Assembly (NCBI RefSeq): GCF_024320785.1
Contig: NZ_JANDBC010000002.1
Span: forward strand, 496,001-560,000
Source of the DNA: Gracilimonas sediminicola
GTDB taxonomy: Bacteria; Bacteroidota; Rhodothermia; Balneolales; Balneolaceae
Reading direction: 5' to 3'
DNA length: 64,000 bases
Shown here: positions 30,874 to 41,287 of the stretch, piece after piece
How positions within the stretch are numbered: the stretch's first letter is position 1
How the letters are laid out: each line of letters starts with the position of its first letter
Translations under genes and position numbers: made by a program
Notes under the pieces: model-generated
What the model was told of the DNA's origin: nothing
The model's database searches: none
What the model saw: only the letters and a program-made list of their open reading frames with translations

Positions 30874-32796
30874 CTATTTATAACTACGTTGTTTTAGCTC
30901 AACGAATTCAAATTCAAGATTCTCTTTATGAAGGGTTTCTTCCAGTTTGCCATTCAGGCCTTTGTATTCCCAGGCAGCTACGTATGAAAAATCCTCATCA
31001 TTACGCAATGCTTCCCCCTCTTCGGTTTGATACTCTTCGCGGAGGTGACATCCGGCTGATTCTTCACGCTGTAACGCATCTTCAGCCATCAATTCTGCCA
31101 ATTCAAAGAAATCGGCTACACGACCGGCGAATTCCAGGTATTTGTTATAATTGTTTTTCTCTCCGGGTACTTTCACATTCTTCCAGAATTCTTCCCGGAG
31201 TTCGCGAATTTCCTCGATGGCAGATTTCAAGCCTTCGGCATTTCGGGCGATCCCGATTTTGTCCCAAACGATCTTACCTAAAGATCGGTGGAAGTCAATA
31301 ATTGTACGGTCACCATCAATATTCAGGAGTTTATCGATTTGAGACTGAGCAGCATTTTCGGCTTCCTCAAAAGCTTTGTGATCGGTTCCGTATCGTTTGC
31401 CCGGCTCTTGTTTTGCAAGGTAATCACCAATGGTATAAGGCAGAACGAAATATCCGTCCGAAAGTCCTTGCATCAATGCGCTTGCACCGAGTCGGTTTGC
31501 GCCGTGGTCGGAGAAGTTTGCTTCTCCGGCAGCATAAAGTCCCGGAATGGTTGTCTGTAGATTGTAATCAACCCAAAGACCTCCCATGGTATAGTGAACA
31601 GCCGGGTAGATTCTCATCGGGCGCTCATATGGGTTTTCACCGGCGATGTTTTCATACATCTCAAACAAGTTACCATACTTAGATTCGATGGTTTCTCGTC
31701 CATCACGTTTGATGGCATCACGGAAATCGAGATACACGGCCAGGCCTGTTTCACCAACACCCAGTCCGTCATCACAAACCATCTTGGCATTACGGGAAGC
31801 CACATCCCGAGGCACAAGGTTACCAAAACTTGGGTAGCGCTCTTCGAGATAGTAATATCGTTCGTCTTCGGGAATATCGTTCGGATGGCGATCGTCCCCT
31901 TTCTTCTTAGGTACCCAAACCCGGCCATCATTTCTCAAACTTTCACTCATCAGTGTCAGTTTTGACTGATAGTCGCCGGAAACCGGAATACAGGTTGGGT
32001 GAACCTGAACGTAACATGGGTTGGCAAAAGCAGCTCCTCGTTTGTGAGCTCTCCATGCAGCTGTTACGTTTGAATTTTTAGCGTTTGTAGAAAGATAGAA
32101 TACGTTTCCATAGCCACCGGTAGCAAGAACCACCGCATCGGCTTCATATCTGTTTAGTTCACCCGAAACCAGGTCACGGGTAATGATACCACGCGCCTGG
32201 CCGTCAATTACAACAACATCCAGCATTTCATGGCGCGGGTGGTATTTGATATTTCCGTTGTGAACCTGACGCATCATTGCCTGATAAGCACCGAGTAGCA
32301 ACTGCTGACCGGTTTGTCCGCGTGCGTAAAATGTTCGGGATACCTGTGCTCCACCGAAAGAACGGTTAGCCAGGTTACCCCCATACTCACGGGCAAAAGG
32401 AACACCCTGAGCTACGGCCTGATCAATAATTTCGTTGGATACCTGGGCAAGGCGATACACATTAGATTCGCGAGAGCGATAGTCGCCGCCTTTGATGGTA
32501 TCATAAAAAAGACGCCAGATGCTGTCTCCATCATTCGGATAGTTTTTGGCAGCATTAATTCCACCCTGAGCCGCAATACTGTGGGCACGCCGGGCTGAAT
32601 CCTGAATACAGAAGCTTCTAACATTATAACCCAGCTCAGCAAAACTGGCTGCTGCAGCACCACCAGCCAATCCGGTTCCTACAACAATAATTTCAAATTT
32701 CCGCTTGTTGTTGGGCGCCACCAATTTGATGTCCTTGATGTGCTTATCCCATTTTTCTTCTAACGGTCCGCCGGGTACTTTTGAATCTAATTTCAT
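30874..32796 (-). CDS. sdhA: Succinate dehydrogenase / fumarate reductase flavoprotein subunit
   Basis: A 640-residue FAD enzyme. The Rossmann start is [20 protein letters not shown], the FAD-linking His is in [12 protein letters not shown], and the active-site region shows [20 protein letters not shown] and the Arg motif [37 protein letters not shown] is the insertion typical of the type B (Bacteroides/Wolinella-like) enzymes. It works with SdhC and SdhB in the TCA cycle and menaquinone reduction. It is the middle gene of sdhCAB. Confidence 0.96.
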   Translation of the reverse strand: MKLDSKVPGGPLEEKWDKHIKDIKLVAPNNKRKFEIIVVGTGLAGGAAAASFAELGYNVRSFCIQDSARRAHSIAAQGGINAAKNYPNDGDSIWRLFYDTIKGGDYRSRESNVYRLAQVSNEIIDQAVAQGVPFAREYGGNLANRSFGGAQVSRTFYARGQTGQQLLLGAYQAMMRQVHNGNIKYHPRHEMLDVVVIDGQARGIITRDLVSGELNRYEADAVVLATGGYGNVFYLSTNAKNSNVTAAWRAHKRGAAFANPCYVQVHPTCIPVSGDYQSKLTLMSESLRNDGRVWVPKKKGDDRHPNDIPEDERYYYLEERYPSFGNLVPRDVASRNAKMVCDDGLGVGETGLAVYLDFRDAIKRDGRETIESKYGNLFEMYENIAGENPYERPMRIYPAVHYTMGGLWVDYNLQTTIPGLYAAGEANFSDHGANRLGASALMQGLSDGYFVLPYTIGDYLAKQEPGKRYGTDHKAFEEAENAAQSQIDKLLNIDGDRTIIDFHRSLGKIVWDKIGIARNAEGLKSAIEEIRELREEFWKNVKVPGEKNNYNKYLEFAGRVADFFELAELMAEDALQREESAGCHLREEYQTEEGEALRNDEDFSYVAAWEYKGLNGKLEETLHKENLEFEFVELKQRSYK

Positions 32797-32829
32797 AATC
32801 CTAAATCTATAGTCTTAAACTTAATCTCT

Positions 32830-33549
32830 TTAATAAGCGATGAGTGAACCTTGTCCGCCGGTAAGGAAGATGTATAGCGGTATGAATATAAAGCCAAGCA
32901 TCAATACGATGGCGAATATGTAAGCGCCAAGCTGAACTTTCTTGGAAGTTTCACCGTGTCTCATTCCCAGTGAGGTGAATGCACTCCAGGCACCATGGGA
33001 AAGGTGAAGAATAACCAGTGATAGCACCGCAATGTAGCCAAATGCAATCAGCGGCTTCTGGAATTCAGCAATTACCAATGCCCTTAAATTTCTTGCTTCA
33101 ACCCCACCAGCCGACTCAAGAATTACTGTACCTTCATCAGGACTGAATAATCCATATTTAAAATGCATGATATGAAATACTAAAAACACCAATATTATGA
33201 TCCCTGTCCAGATCATGCTTCTGGAAGCCAGCGACTGATGGCTGGGGCCGCCTTTGGTTTGATACTTATCATACCCTTCCGGCCGGGCTTTTCTGCGCTG
33301 AAGCCAAATCGAAATACCTAAAATTGCATGGTAAAGAAAAAAGAATGCCAGTCCGGCTTCAATTATGTAAAGAAGAGGCCCTAAACTTACCAGCGTGTGA
33401 GTGTAAACGTTAAATGCTTGAGATTCCCCAAAAATTGTGAGGTTACCGGCAAGGTGTCCGATCAAAAACAACATAAGCCCGATACCCGTGATACCGGTCA
33501 TGATTTTTCGGCCCACCTGAGAATTCAGTGCTTTGATAAAAGAAGGCAT
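32830..33549 (-). CDS. sdhC: Succinate dehydrogenase cytochrome b subunit (single fused type B anchor)
   Basis: A 239-residue inner-membrane protein with five hydrophobic helices (about 15-40, 55-80, 110-130, 160-185, 205-235). It is the di-heme anchor in one polypeptide; no sdhD is present. His residues at GLMLFLIGHLAGNLTIF, FFLYHAILGISIW, VFLVFHIMHFKYG and VILHLSHGAWSAF are candidate heme ligands. It is the first gene of the operon, with a 33-bp gap to sdhA. The single-anchor type fits menaquinone-using bacteria. Confidence 0.93.
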   Translation of the reverse strand: MPSFIKALNSQVGRKIMTGITGIGLMLFLIGHLAGNLTIFGESQAFNVYTHTLVSLGPLLYIIEAGLAFFFLYHAILGISIWLQRRKARPEGYDKYQTKGGPSHQSLASRSMIWTGIIILVFLVFHIMHFKYGLFSPDEGTVILESAGGVEARNLRALVIAEFQKPLIAFGYIAVLSLVILHLSHGAWSAFTSLGMRHGETSKKVQLGAYIFAIVLMLGFIFIPLYIFLTGGQGSLIAY

Positions 33550-33816
33550 GTAATTGCGTCTTAGATAATTTCAATTTGTGCTAATAAAACAGCGGGTAAC
33601 TGAGCTTAGTTTCAATTTATAGTGAAACTCCAGCAAAGCTTGGCTGCGCCGTGAAAATCGCTTTTTCCAGTCTGAATAACAAGGCAGATTACTTCTAAAT
33701 AAACCCTTCATTGGTTACTTAATCTTCTAATACCATAAACCCCACTTGTTTGCGCGAACCTCTGACTCCGCTCCCGGATTTTGAATTTGAAACATGACTT
33801 TCGCCCATACACCTGC

Positions 33817-33824
33817 TACCTTTG
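33817..33824 (+). promoter_or_regulatory. Candidate -7 promoter element (TAnnTTTG) for yigZ
   Basis: TACCTTTG lies 20 bp before the yigZ start codon and matches the Bacteroidota-type -7 consensus TAnnTTTG exactly. I do not see a well-spaced -33 TTTG element. The rest of the 295-bp gap between the divergent sdhC and yigZ genes holds nothing else I recognise. Confidence 0.4.
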
Positions 33825-33844
33825 CAGCACATTAAGCCCAGACC

Positions 33845-34459
33845 ATGTTTAGCATAAAAAACTCCATAGAAAGCAGTTTTCGTGAGCGAGGCTCCAAGTT
33901 CCTCGGCTTTCTGTTTTCGGCCGAAACGGAAGACGCCTTTTCAGATCAGTTGAATTCACTCAAATCCAAATACCCGGATGCCACGCACCACTGCTATGGC
34001 TGGAGAATGAACCCGGCTCAACCCAAAGAATTCAGCACCGACGATGGAGAGCCTTCCGGCACAGCAGGCCTCCCTATTCTGAATCAACTTAAATCTTTCG
34101 AGGTAATCAATGCGGGAATTGTAGTGGTCAGGTATTATGGTGGCACTAAACTGGGGAAGTCCGGATTAATTGAAGCTTACGGGTTGGCTGCCAGGCAATG
34201 TCTCGAAGCAGCCTCATTAATTTCCATTAAACCGGTCCGGCTTTACGAAATTCAGTACCCCTACCCTGTAGAAAACAACATTCAGCAGCTGATAAACAGC
34301 TTTGGGTTGAAAGTGATGGAATCAGAGTACCTGGAGCACATCACCCTGAAAGTTGCATGTTCCATAGAAACAGCCGCACGCTTTGAAAAAGAACTTGCAG
34401 GAATGGAGCATCTCAATATTACTTTTAAGAAACTGGAAGAACATTTCATTGCCGGTTAA
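33845..34459 (+). CDS. YigZ / IMPACT family protein
   Basis: A 204-residue protein of the UPF0029 family. SSFRERGSKFLGFLFSAETE, YPDATHHCYGWRMN and the signature DDGEPSGTAGLPIL are followed by VVVRYYGGTKLGKSGLIEAY. The C-terminal half is the EF-G-domain-like fold. The role is not settled; related eukaryotic IMPACT proteins modulate translation stress signalling. It is first in a plus-strand run with pduO. Confidence 0.92.
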   Translation: MFSIKNSIESSFRERGSKFLGFLFSAETEDAFSDQLNSLKSKYPDATHHCYGWRMNPAQPKEFSTDDGEPSGTAGLPILNQLKSFEVINAGIVVVRYYGGTKLGKSGLIEAYGLAARQCLEAASLISIKPVRLYEIQYPYPVENNIQQLINSFGLKVMESEYLEHITLKVACSIETAARFEKELAGMEHLNITFKKLEEHFIAG

Positions 34460-34502
34460 GAAACTTACCATCCAAACCCCTATTTTCTAAAAAAAGGATG
34501 TT

Positions 34503-35048
34503 ATGAAAATTTACACCAAGAAAGGCGACAGCGGAAATACCTCCCTCTTTGGCGGGCAGCGTGTATCCAAAAGCTCTAAGCGTATAGATGCTTACGGCAC
34601 TGTGGATGAACTGAACTCCATTTTAGGAATGGCGGCAGCTTACGGTTTATCTGAGAAGGGCGCTGAACTTATTGAAACCGTTCAGCAGCAGCTTTTTGTA
34701 TTGGGAGCCGATCTTGCAACCCCACAATCCAAAGAAGTACGGATTGAACGAATTGGCCAATCGGAAGTTGAGTTTCTGGAGAAAGCCATTGATGAAATGG
34801 AGGAAACCTTAGAGCCGCTCAAAAATTTTATTTTGCCGGGGGGCGCAGAAGCCGGTTCTACCCTTCACTTTGCCCGAACCGTTTGTCGCCGGGCTGAGCG
34901 CATTACGGTAGAATGCCGGCACGAGGAAGAAATATCAGAAGTGGCCATTATGTACATTAACCGCCTCTCTGATTTCCTGTTTGTGCTGGCTCGGTTTGAA
35001 AACAAAGAAGCCGGAACAGAAGAAAAAACCTGGATTCCAGCCCGATAA
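34503..35048 (+). CDS. Cob(I)alamin adenosyltransferase, PduO type
   Basis: A 181-residue enzyme that adenosylates cobalamin using ATP. The N-terminal ATP loop KIYTKKGDSGNTSLFGGQRV, the helix AYGTVDELNSILGMA, the segment FILPGGAEAGSTLHFARTVC and the C-terminal RRAERITVECR ... YINRLSDFLFVLAR are canonical. It suggests use of adenosylcobalamin enzymes encoded elsewhere. The next gene begins 2 bp after its stop. Confidence 0.94.
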   Translation: MKIYTKKGDSGNTSLFGGQRVSKSSKRIDAYGTVDELNSILGMAAAYGLSEKGAELIETVQQQLFVLGADLATPQSKEVRIERIGQSEVEFLEKAIDEMEETLEPLKNFILPGGAEAGSTLHFARTVCRRAERITVECRHEEEISEVAIMYINRLSDFLFVLARFENKEAGTEEKTWIPAR

Positions 35049-35050
35049 GC

Positions 35051-37054
35051 ATGTCCCTGACCAATAAGGCAAAAGCATACATCCGGAAGCATCACAAAAA
35101 GAAAAGTGCTGCCGAAATTGCTGAAAAGTTAAATCAGAATAAGGAAGACGTTCAGGCTTATATCAATGAAATCAGCGAACCTCTTCCGTTTAAAAAGAAA
35201 GCTGCTTTCTACGCCATCACGTTATCCATCCCTGTTCTCTTCTTTATCATTTTAGAAGTTGTTTTGCGCGGAGTTGATTACATGGGCAATACGGAACTGT
35301 TCATTGACCCGAACATTCCACAGGGTGAATACTATATGCCCAATCCGAATTTTGCGGCCCGCTATTTCTTTTACACCAAAACCATTCCAAATCCCTCTTC
35401 CGATGTATTTCTTCAGGAAAAACCGGAGGATGCTTTTCGGGTTTTTGCCATGGGCGGTTCCAGTGCAGCGGGATATCCTTATGGATATAACGGAACCTTC
35501 TCCAGAGTTGTAAAAGACATGCTGACCGACGCCATTCCCGACCGCAAAGTGGAAGTTGTGAATGTGGCAACCTCAGCCATCAACACGTACACCCTTTTCG
35601 ATCAGGTGGATGAAATCCTGGAACAGAAACCGGATGCTGTAATGATTTATGCCGGTCATAACGAATTTTACGGAGCTCTCGGGGTCGGTTCTAATGAGAA
35701 CCTGGGAGCCTTTCCCGGTTTTGTACGCTTTTATTTAAAACTTCAGCGGTTCAAAACTTTCATGCTGTTGCGGGAAATGATTGTGAATTCCGGACAGTGG
35801 ATCGCAACAACATTAAGTGATGAGGAACCAACCACTGGCACGCTGATGGAGCGGATAATCAGCGATCAATCTATAGAGCTAAACGGACCAGAATATGAAC
35901 TGGCTATGATTCAGTTTCGGAGTAACATGGAAGCGATCGTTCAAAAGTTTGCCGATGCGGATGTACCGGTTTACCTCTCAACCATTGCCAGTAACGTAAA
36001 AGACCAGCCGCCTTTTGTTTCAATTGAAGAGGATCAAAATCCTCCGGCTGATGAGATTTACCAGGAAGCAACATCAATGTACCAAAGCGGCGATACTACT
36101 TCAGCCAAAGAGCAATTTGAGTACGCCAAAGACCTGGACGGACTCAAATTCCGGGCCCCTTCGGATATCAACAAGATCATAAACTCACTGCCCGCTTCTT
36201 ATCCCAATACAACATTAGTTCCGGTTCATAGTGCTTTTGAAGAAGCCTCCACGGATGGCATCATTGGGAACAGCCTGATGCTGGAACACCTTCATCCCAA
36301 CCAAAAAGGATATTTTTTAATGGGAAAAAGTTTTGCAGAAACCCTATTGGGTGACTTGGCAAAACAGGGATTTGCTTCTCCTGGGGGATTAACCACTGAT
36401 TCTTACTTTGATGAGATGTATATCTCAGACTTTGACAACAGAATTGTGCACCACCGGCTTCGAACTCTTAAGCAAGGATTTCCTTTTGTGATTGACGGCA
36501 GAGAAACCCCCTATCAGTTTAATTATGAGCCGGAAGGAATGGTTGACAGCCTCGCCTTTGGAGTGGTTCATAAAAACATTCGGTGGGATGCAGCCAAGGT
36601 GGAGCTGGGGAATTACTTCCAAAATCAGGGAGAGATTGACAAAGCGCTGCTTGAATACAAAGGGCTGATTCGAAATCAACCCTGGAACGACTCTCCCTAC
36701 GTTTTTGCCGCCCGGATGCTAATCAATCAAAATAATTTTACTGATGCAGAACCTTATCTGAGGAAAGCTTATGAACTGGCTCCCCGTGAGGCTTTCATCA
36801 CCAAAATGCTGGGCTCTATTGAACTGAACAAGGGTAATGCGGAAGAAGCTATCCGTTTCCTGGAAGAATCCCGGCAAATCAATCCTAAAGACCCGCAGAT
36901 GTTGTATAATCTTTCCGGGGCTTATGGAACCAATCGTGAATTTGATAAAGCGCTGGAAATTGCGAACCGGGTAATTGAACTCAATCCCAACTATCCCGGC
37001 ATTCAGCAGTGGAAGCAGCAACTCGAACGAATTTTAAACTCAAGAAGAAACTAA
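35051..37054 (+). CDS. Membrane-anchored SGNH hydrolase-like protein with C-terminal TPRs
   Basis: A 667-residue protein. A cytoplasmic basic head (1-45, AEIAEKLNQNKEDVQAYINE, resembling a small helix-turn-helix) is followed by one transmembrane helix (about 52-72). The extracytoplasmic SGNH/GDSL-like fold has block I AMGGSSAAGYPYG, VVNVATSAINTYTLFDQ, block III IYAGHNEFYGALG and the final block EHLHPNQKGYFLMGK, so Ser, Asn and His are in place. Residues about 540-665 hold TPR helices (KALLEYKGLIRNQPWNDSPY, EAIRFLEESRQINPKDPQML). It probably acts on surface glycan acyl groups. The substrate is unknown. Confidence 0.8.
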   Translation: MSLTNKAKAYIRKHHKKKSAAEIAEKLNQNKEDVQAYINEISEPLPFKKKAAFYAITLSIPVLFFIILEVVLRGVDYMGNTELFIDPNIPQGEYYMPNPNFAARYFFYTKTIPNPSSDVFLQEKPEDAFRVFAMGGSSAAGYPYGYNGTFSRVVKDMLTDAIPDRKVEVVNVATSAINTYTLFDQVDEILEQKPDAVMIYAGHNEFYGALGVGSNENLGAFPGFVRFYLKLQRFKTFMLLREMIVNSGQWIATTLSDEEPTTGTLMERIISDQSIELNGPEYELAMIQFRSNMEAIVQKFADADVPVYLSTIASNVKDQPPFVSIEEDQNPPADEIYQEATSMYQSGDTTSAKEQFEYAKDLDGLKFRAPSDINKIINSLPASYPNTTLVPVHSAFEEASTDGIIGNSLMLEHLHPNQKGYFLMGKSFAETLLGDLAKQGFASPGGLTTDSYFDEMYISDFDNRIVHHRLRTLKQGFPFVIDGRETPYQFNYEPEGMVDSLAFGVVHKNIRWDAAKVELGNYFQNQGEIDKALLEYKGLIRNQPWNDSPYVFAARMLINQNNFTDAEPYLRKAYELAPREAFITKMLGSIELNKGNAEEAIRFLEESRQINPKDPQMLYNLSGAYGTNREFDKALEIANRVIELNPNYPGIQQWKQQLERILNSRRN

Positions 37055-37060
37055 TTCATC

Positions 37061-38410
37061 ATGGCATTAATGATATCCGTCTCGGGCATCCGGGGCATTT
37101 TTGGAACCGATCTCACCCCGCAAAACTTAACCCGATTTACAGCTGCCTACGGAACCTGGCTGAAAGGCGGAACCGTTGTTGTGGGAAGAGATTCCCGTGT
37201 GACAGGTAAAATTTGTGAAGACATCATCGCGGCCACCCTGGCATCGGTGGGTTGTGATGTTATCAAGGTCGGCGTTGTGCCTACCCCTACGGTAGCGATG
37301 GGCGTCCTGAAACATAAAGCCGCGGGTGGAATCATTATTTCTGCCAGCCATAACCCGGCTCAGTGGAATGCGCTCAAATTATTGAACAGCAAAAGTGAAT
37401 TCCTGGATGCCGATCAGGGGAATGAGGTTATTCGCATTTCGGAAAGTGAGCAGTTTGAATATCAACCGTACGATAAAATTGGCGTTATTCGGGAGGACGG
37501 AGATCTACTGGATCACCACATCGAAAAGATATTAGACCTGCCATACATCCATGCTGACAAAATTGCTGACAGGGATTTCTCTGTGGCCGTTGATGCAGTA
37601 AACGGCGCCGGCTCTGAAGCCATCCCAAGGCTGTTAGAAAAACTGGGAGTGAAAACGGTTCATAAAATCCACTGCACCCCTAACGGTTTGTTTCCCCATA
37701 ACCCGGAACCATTGCCCGAACATCTCACCGAAATCTGTGATTTGGTTAAAGAGAAACAGGTTGATCTGGGAGTGGTAACCGATCCCGATGCCGACCGGCT
37801 TGCCCTGGTAGATAACAACGGGAAGCTTTTTGGAGAAGAATATACCCAAGCCGCAGCCTTTGATTTTATACTAAACAAAAAGCCCGGCCCTTGTGCCACC
37901 AACCTGTCTTCATCCCGGGTTTCTGATGATGTTGCCCGCGAGTATGACCAAACCTGTTACCGCTCTGCAGTAGGTGAAATTAACGTAGTAAAAGTGATGC
38001 AGGAACAAGATGCCGTTATTGGTGGTGAAGGAAACGGCGGAGTTATTTGTCCGGATCTGCATTACGGCCGGGATGCACTGGTCGGAATAGCCATGGTGCT
38101 GCAGCTGCTTACCGAAAAAGACATGAGTTCATCCGAATACAGAGCCACGCTGCCGGATTACTTCATGAGCAAGAATAAAATCCAGCTGGATGAGCTTGGC
38201 AAAGATGCTGATGAAGTGCTCGAAATGGTTGAGGAACACTTCTCCAGTCTGGATCCCAACACAGTAGACGGGGTGAAAATAGACTTTGCCGAAGGCTGGG
38301 TTCATCTTCGGAAATCAAATACCGAACCTATTATCCGTATTTACTCAGAAGGGAAATCACCGGAAGCAGCCAAAGCATTTGCCGGGAAGATTTTTGATTT
38401 GTTGAAGTAA
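37061..38410 (+). CDS. glmM: Phosphoglucosamine mutase-type phosphohexomutase
   Basis: A 449-residue alpha-D-phosphohexomutase. ISVSGIRGIFGTDLTPQNL opens domain 1. The catalytic phosphoserine is Ser96 in IIISASHNPAQWNALK, the metal loop is VVTDPDADRLALVD, the sugar loop GGEGNGGVICPDLHYGRD, and the phosphate loop RKSNTEPIIRIYSEG. GEGNGG with this length fits the GlmM/ManB-like group of Bacteroidota; glucosamine versus mannose or glucose specificity cannot be settled by eye. It lies 6 bp after the SGNH-TPR gene. Confidence 0.85.
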   Translation: MALMISVSGIRGIFGTDLTPQNLTRFTAAYGTWLKGGTVVVGRDSRVTGKICEDIIAATLASVGCDVIKVGVVPTPTVAMGVLKHKAAGGIIISASHNPAQWNALKLLNSKSEFLDADQGNEVIRISESEQFEYQPYDKIGVIREDGDLLDHHIEKILDLPYIHADKIADRDFSVAVDAVNGAGSEAIPRLLEKLGVKTVHKIHCTPNGLFPHNPEPLPEHLTEICDLVKEKQVDLGVVTDPDADRLALVDNNGKLFGEEYTQAAAFDFILNKKPGPCATNLSSSRVSDDVAREYDQTCYRSAVGEINVVKVMQEQDAVIGGEGNGGVICPDLHYGRDALVGIAMVLQLLTEKDMSSSEYRATLPDYFMSKNKIQLDELGKDADEVLEMVEEHFSSLDPNTVDGVKIDFAEGWVHLRKSNTEPIIRIYSEGKSPEAAKAFAGKIFDLLK

Positions 38411-38434
38411 ACGGATTTTTGAAAAAGGCATAAA

Positions 38435-38475
38435 AAAACCGACTACCCTGCTCAGGATAGTCGGTTTTCTTTATT
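38435..38475. terminator. Bidirectional intrinsic terminator
   Basis: AAAACCGACTA (38435-38445) pairs perfectly with TAGTCGGTTTT (38458-38468), and CCTG/CAGG extends the stem towards the loop. A/T-runs flank both sides. It separates the convergent glmM and T9SS-cargo genes. Confidence 0.88.
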
Positions 38476-38485
38476 GAGTAGTCTT

Positions 38486-40903
38486 TTATTTAATCAGCAT
38501 CATTTTCTTTGTTGCTGTAAAGGTATTGCTTTCTAACCGGTAAATATACATTCCACTTGCTAAGCTGGAAGCGTTAAAAGAAATCTGGTGATGCCCGGCT
38601 GATTGCCGCTGGGAATTAATCAGTGTAGCTACTTCCCTTCCTAACAAGTCATACACTTTAAGTGTCACCTGGTTGTTGGCGGGTAAATCGTATCCAATAG
38701 TTGTTGTTGGGTTGAAAGGGTTGGGATAATTTTGTTTCAACTCAAACTGCTCTGGCGTAGTTGAAGCTACATCTTCAACAGATACTGCTCTTTGAGTATT
38801 AAACTCGTAAATACCTGCTCCTGTGTATGTTCCTACCCATGTGGTACCATTTGCATTATGGCTAATGTCATAGATTCTTCCTGCAGGAAGTTCGTGAGTT
38901 ACCCAGCTTTCTTCGGCAACTTTGAATATGGCAACAGTCGTTGAACAATCAACCCAAATATTTCCTTCAATATCGGCCTCTAATGCTTCGGCGCCACTCC
39001 AACAACCTACATCGGCAGGCATACTAAATCTTGCAAGATCATCTCCATCCCACTTCATCAATTTGAAAGCATTAGACGTATCTTGAGCTACAAACCAAAG
39101 ATTATGCTCATTGTCTGTAGCCAATTTCGAATACCCGATTCTAATTATACTTGTATCAGGTTGCCAGACTGACCAATTTTGTCCATCGTAACGAATTAAC
39201 TCGTTAGATGTAAAACCAGCTGATAGTGCATATATCATATCATCCGGACCTTGCGCAAAATCTAAAATTACAGTACCAATGGTAGAAGAATCCCGAGGAA
39301 AAAGGGTGTAATCTGTGCCATCAAACATTAAAATTCCTGCAGATTCTGAGTAGCTCGTATCCTCATAACTGGTAGAATAACTTCCCATCCAGATATTTCC
39401 ATCCCGATCTTCGTAAATACCTTCTCCATAAAAGCCGCTGTACTCATCAACAATAGAAATCTCCCCATCTTTTAGGTAACTCATATTTCCATTGGTACCA
39501 AACCAAACAGTGCCATCTGATGCCGCATATATTTTCCAGGAATACCGATCTGATAAGCCATCACTTTCATCGTAGTACGTCCACGTGTTTCCATCATAAT
39601 AGGTAGTGCCAAAAAAACCACCGGACCAAAATCCACCATCCGAATCAGCTTCTACCGCAAATGCAGGGTTCCCCGGAAGGCCATTATCGGTATGAGAAGA
39701 CAAATATTCCCAATCTCCTCCATCGTGTATAAAAGCGCCGGGGCGATGATTAAAGATATCTACTCCATTTTGATTGGAAGCAATTTGTCTTATTCCTTCA
39801 AGCGTTTCTCCTTTATCTGATACTCCGGTTAGTTCAGACCAAGAAGAACCGTCATACATGTACACAGCTTCTCCGCCACAATACAATTGATTACCAGAGC
39901 CAAATGTAAGACTACTACATTCACCCGAAGGAATATCAGTTTCATCAAAGCTTGTCCAATTAGTTCCGTCAAAGTGAGCTACTACAGTTGCTGAATCGGG
40001 ATGAAAGGCCACCCAAATATCTCCATTCTGATCCGTTTCCAGTCCAATTACATTATTTACCGGCAGACCACTATTACCACTCGTATATATGTGAGTCGGT
40101 GATAAACTGGCAGAAGAATATACTATTACGCCGTCAGAAGTTGCTGCCCATACATCACCAGCTCCATCTACAGTGAAGTCTCTGACTCCATCTTCAGCAT
40201 CAACCAATTCTTGTACACTTGTTACTGTATCTGTTACAGAATTGGTTTCGGGATCAAGAACAGCAATCACGCTGGTGTAATACGTAGTATCGAAATCAAT
40301 GCCACTGCCAACATATTCAGTCTGAATGTACGGCCTGCTGGCCAGCCACATAGCACCATTCCCATCAAATGCGATATTTCTCACACGATCTGAGAGGGTA
40401 TCTTCAGTATTGAATGTTAGTGCATCTACACTGGTTAGATCGCTGTTAAACTTTTGTAAACCTGTGTCTATACCCACCCAAATATTTCCCTCGCTGTCTT
40501 CAGCAAATACATTTACGCGAGCCTCCAGCTCTTCTCCTGCATCTAAGTGACTCCAAACTCCATTATCCAGTATATCTACTGCATAATTGCCATGAAAATT
40601 CGCTTGAAAAAAATAACGCCCTTGACTATCCACAAAGGTGTTATCTATAAAAAATGAAGACAACTCATTATCGCCAGTATTGCGTGGTGTATACTGCATG
40701 TTATAGTTGTCAGTTATTTTAGACCGTTGAGCAACTCGAGTGAATATATTGGAAGACCTATTTTGATACGCTTCCGCATTCATCAATGCTTTTCTTTCCT
40801 CTATCATCTCTTCAAAAGACGTGGTCTTCTTCTGCGCCTGTGAAGCTGTAACGCAGAATACAGAGATAATTATAGTTGAAAGTAGAAACTTTAAATGATT
40901 CAT
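38486..40903 (-). CDS. Secreted beta-propeller protein with a type IX secretion signal
   Basis: An 805-residue exported protein with a Sec signal (about 1-23, ending SQA). Residues about 90-690 contain repeated propeller blades of the two-component-regulator type, each with variants of GNIWVGIDTGLQKFN, GAMWLASRPYI, GDVWAATSDGVIVY or GTVWFGTNGNMSYL (G-x-x-W-x-G/A-T). The last 75 residues are a type A sorting domain: LKQNYPNPFNPTTTIGYDLP, VYDLLGREVATL and GMYIYRLESNTFTATKKMML. It is therefore exported by the Por/T9SS machinery and probably anchored or released at the surface. Its ligand is unknown. Confidence 0.88.
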   Translation of the reverse strand: MNHLKFLLSTIIISVFCVTASQAQKKTTSFEEMIEERKALMNAEAYQNRSSNIFTRVAQRSKITDNYNMQYTPRNTGDNELSSFFIDNTFVDSQGRYFFQANFHGNYAVDILDNGVWSHLDAGEELEARVNVFAEDSEGNIWVGIDTGLQKFNSDLTSVDALTFNTEDTLSDRVRNIAFDGNGAMWLASRPYIQTEYVGSGIDFDTTYYTSVIAVLDPETNSVTDTVTSVQELVDAEDGVRDFTVDGAGDVWAATSDGVIVYSSASLSPTHIYTSGNSGLPVNNVIGLETDQNGDIWVAFHPDSATVVAHFDGTNWTSFDETDIPSGECSSLTFGSGNQLYCGGEAVYMYDGSSWSELTGVSDKGETLEGIRQIASNQNGVDIFNHRPGAFIHDGGDWEYLSSHTDNGLPGNPAFAVEADSDGGFWSGGFFGTTYYDGNTWTYYDESDGLSDRYSWKIYAASDGTVWFGTNGNMSYLKDGEISIVDEYSGFYGEGIYEDRDGNIWMGSYSTSYEDTSYSESAGILMFDGTDYTLFPRDSSTIGTVILDFAQGPDDMIYALSAGFTSNELIRYDGQNWSVWQPDTSIIRIGYSKLATDNEHNLWFVAQDTSNAFKLMKWDGDDLARFSMPADVGCWSGAEALEADIEGNIWVDCSTTVAIFKVAEESWVTHELPAGRIYDISHNANGTTWVGTYTGAGIYEFNTQRAVSVEDVASTTPEQFELKQNYPNPFNPTTTIGYDLPANNQVTLKVYDLLGREVATLINSQRQSAGHHQISFNASSLASGMYIYRLESNTFTATKKMMLIK

Positions 40904-41287
40904 GTGTACCCCTTTTTTATTAGATCTAAATATCTATATCAGAATATTCCGATAGAATTTAGAAATCCCCTTAATAATTTAACGATTGTAAAAAAAACAA
41001 CTTCAACCTATTAAAAAACGCATGGTTGTGTAGTTTTTATGCTTTTTCTACGTCCAGTTGTGCTTTGAAAAGTAGCAATTTCATGCGTATAACAAGAGGA
41101 ACCGAAAGATGGCGCTTCCATGTTGTTGAGCAATCTCTCCTTTGATCAAAAATTAAATAGAAACCAATAAATCGACTCCAGTATTAAGACCAAGTAGCTT
41201 AAAGAAACTAAATCGCCTTCATTTATTGTTCTAACTAATGCAAATACAATGATTTTGTTAGAACAATAATTAAATATTACACCTAAT
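40904..41287. other. AT-rich intergenic region upstream of ftsH with a 13-bp inverted repeat
   Basis: I see no gene here. TTATTGTTCTAAC (41223-41235) and GTTAGAACAATAA (41257-41269) are perfect 13-bp inverted repeats with a 21-nt spacer. The right arm ends 18 bp before the ftsH start, where it would lie in the mRNA leader or cover the promoter. It may be a regulator site or an RNA hairpin. The rest of the stretch shows no repeat from the families described elsewhere. Confidence 0.6.
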
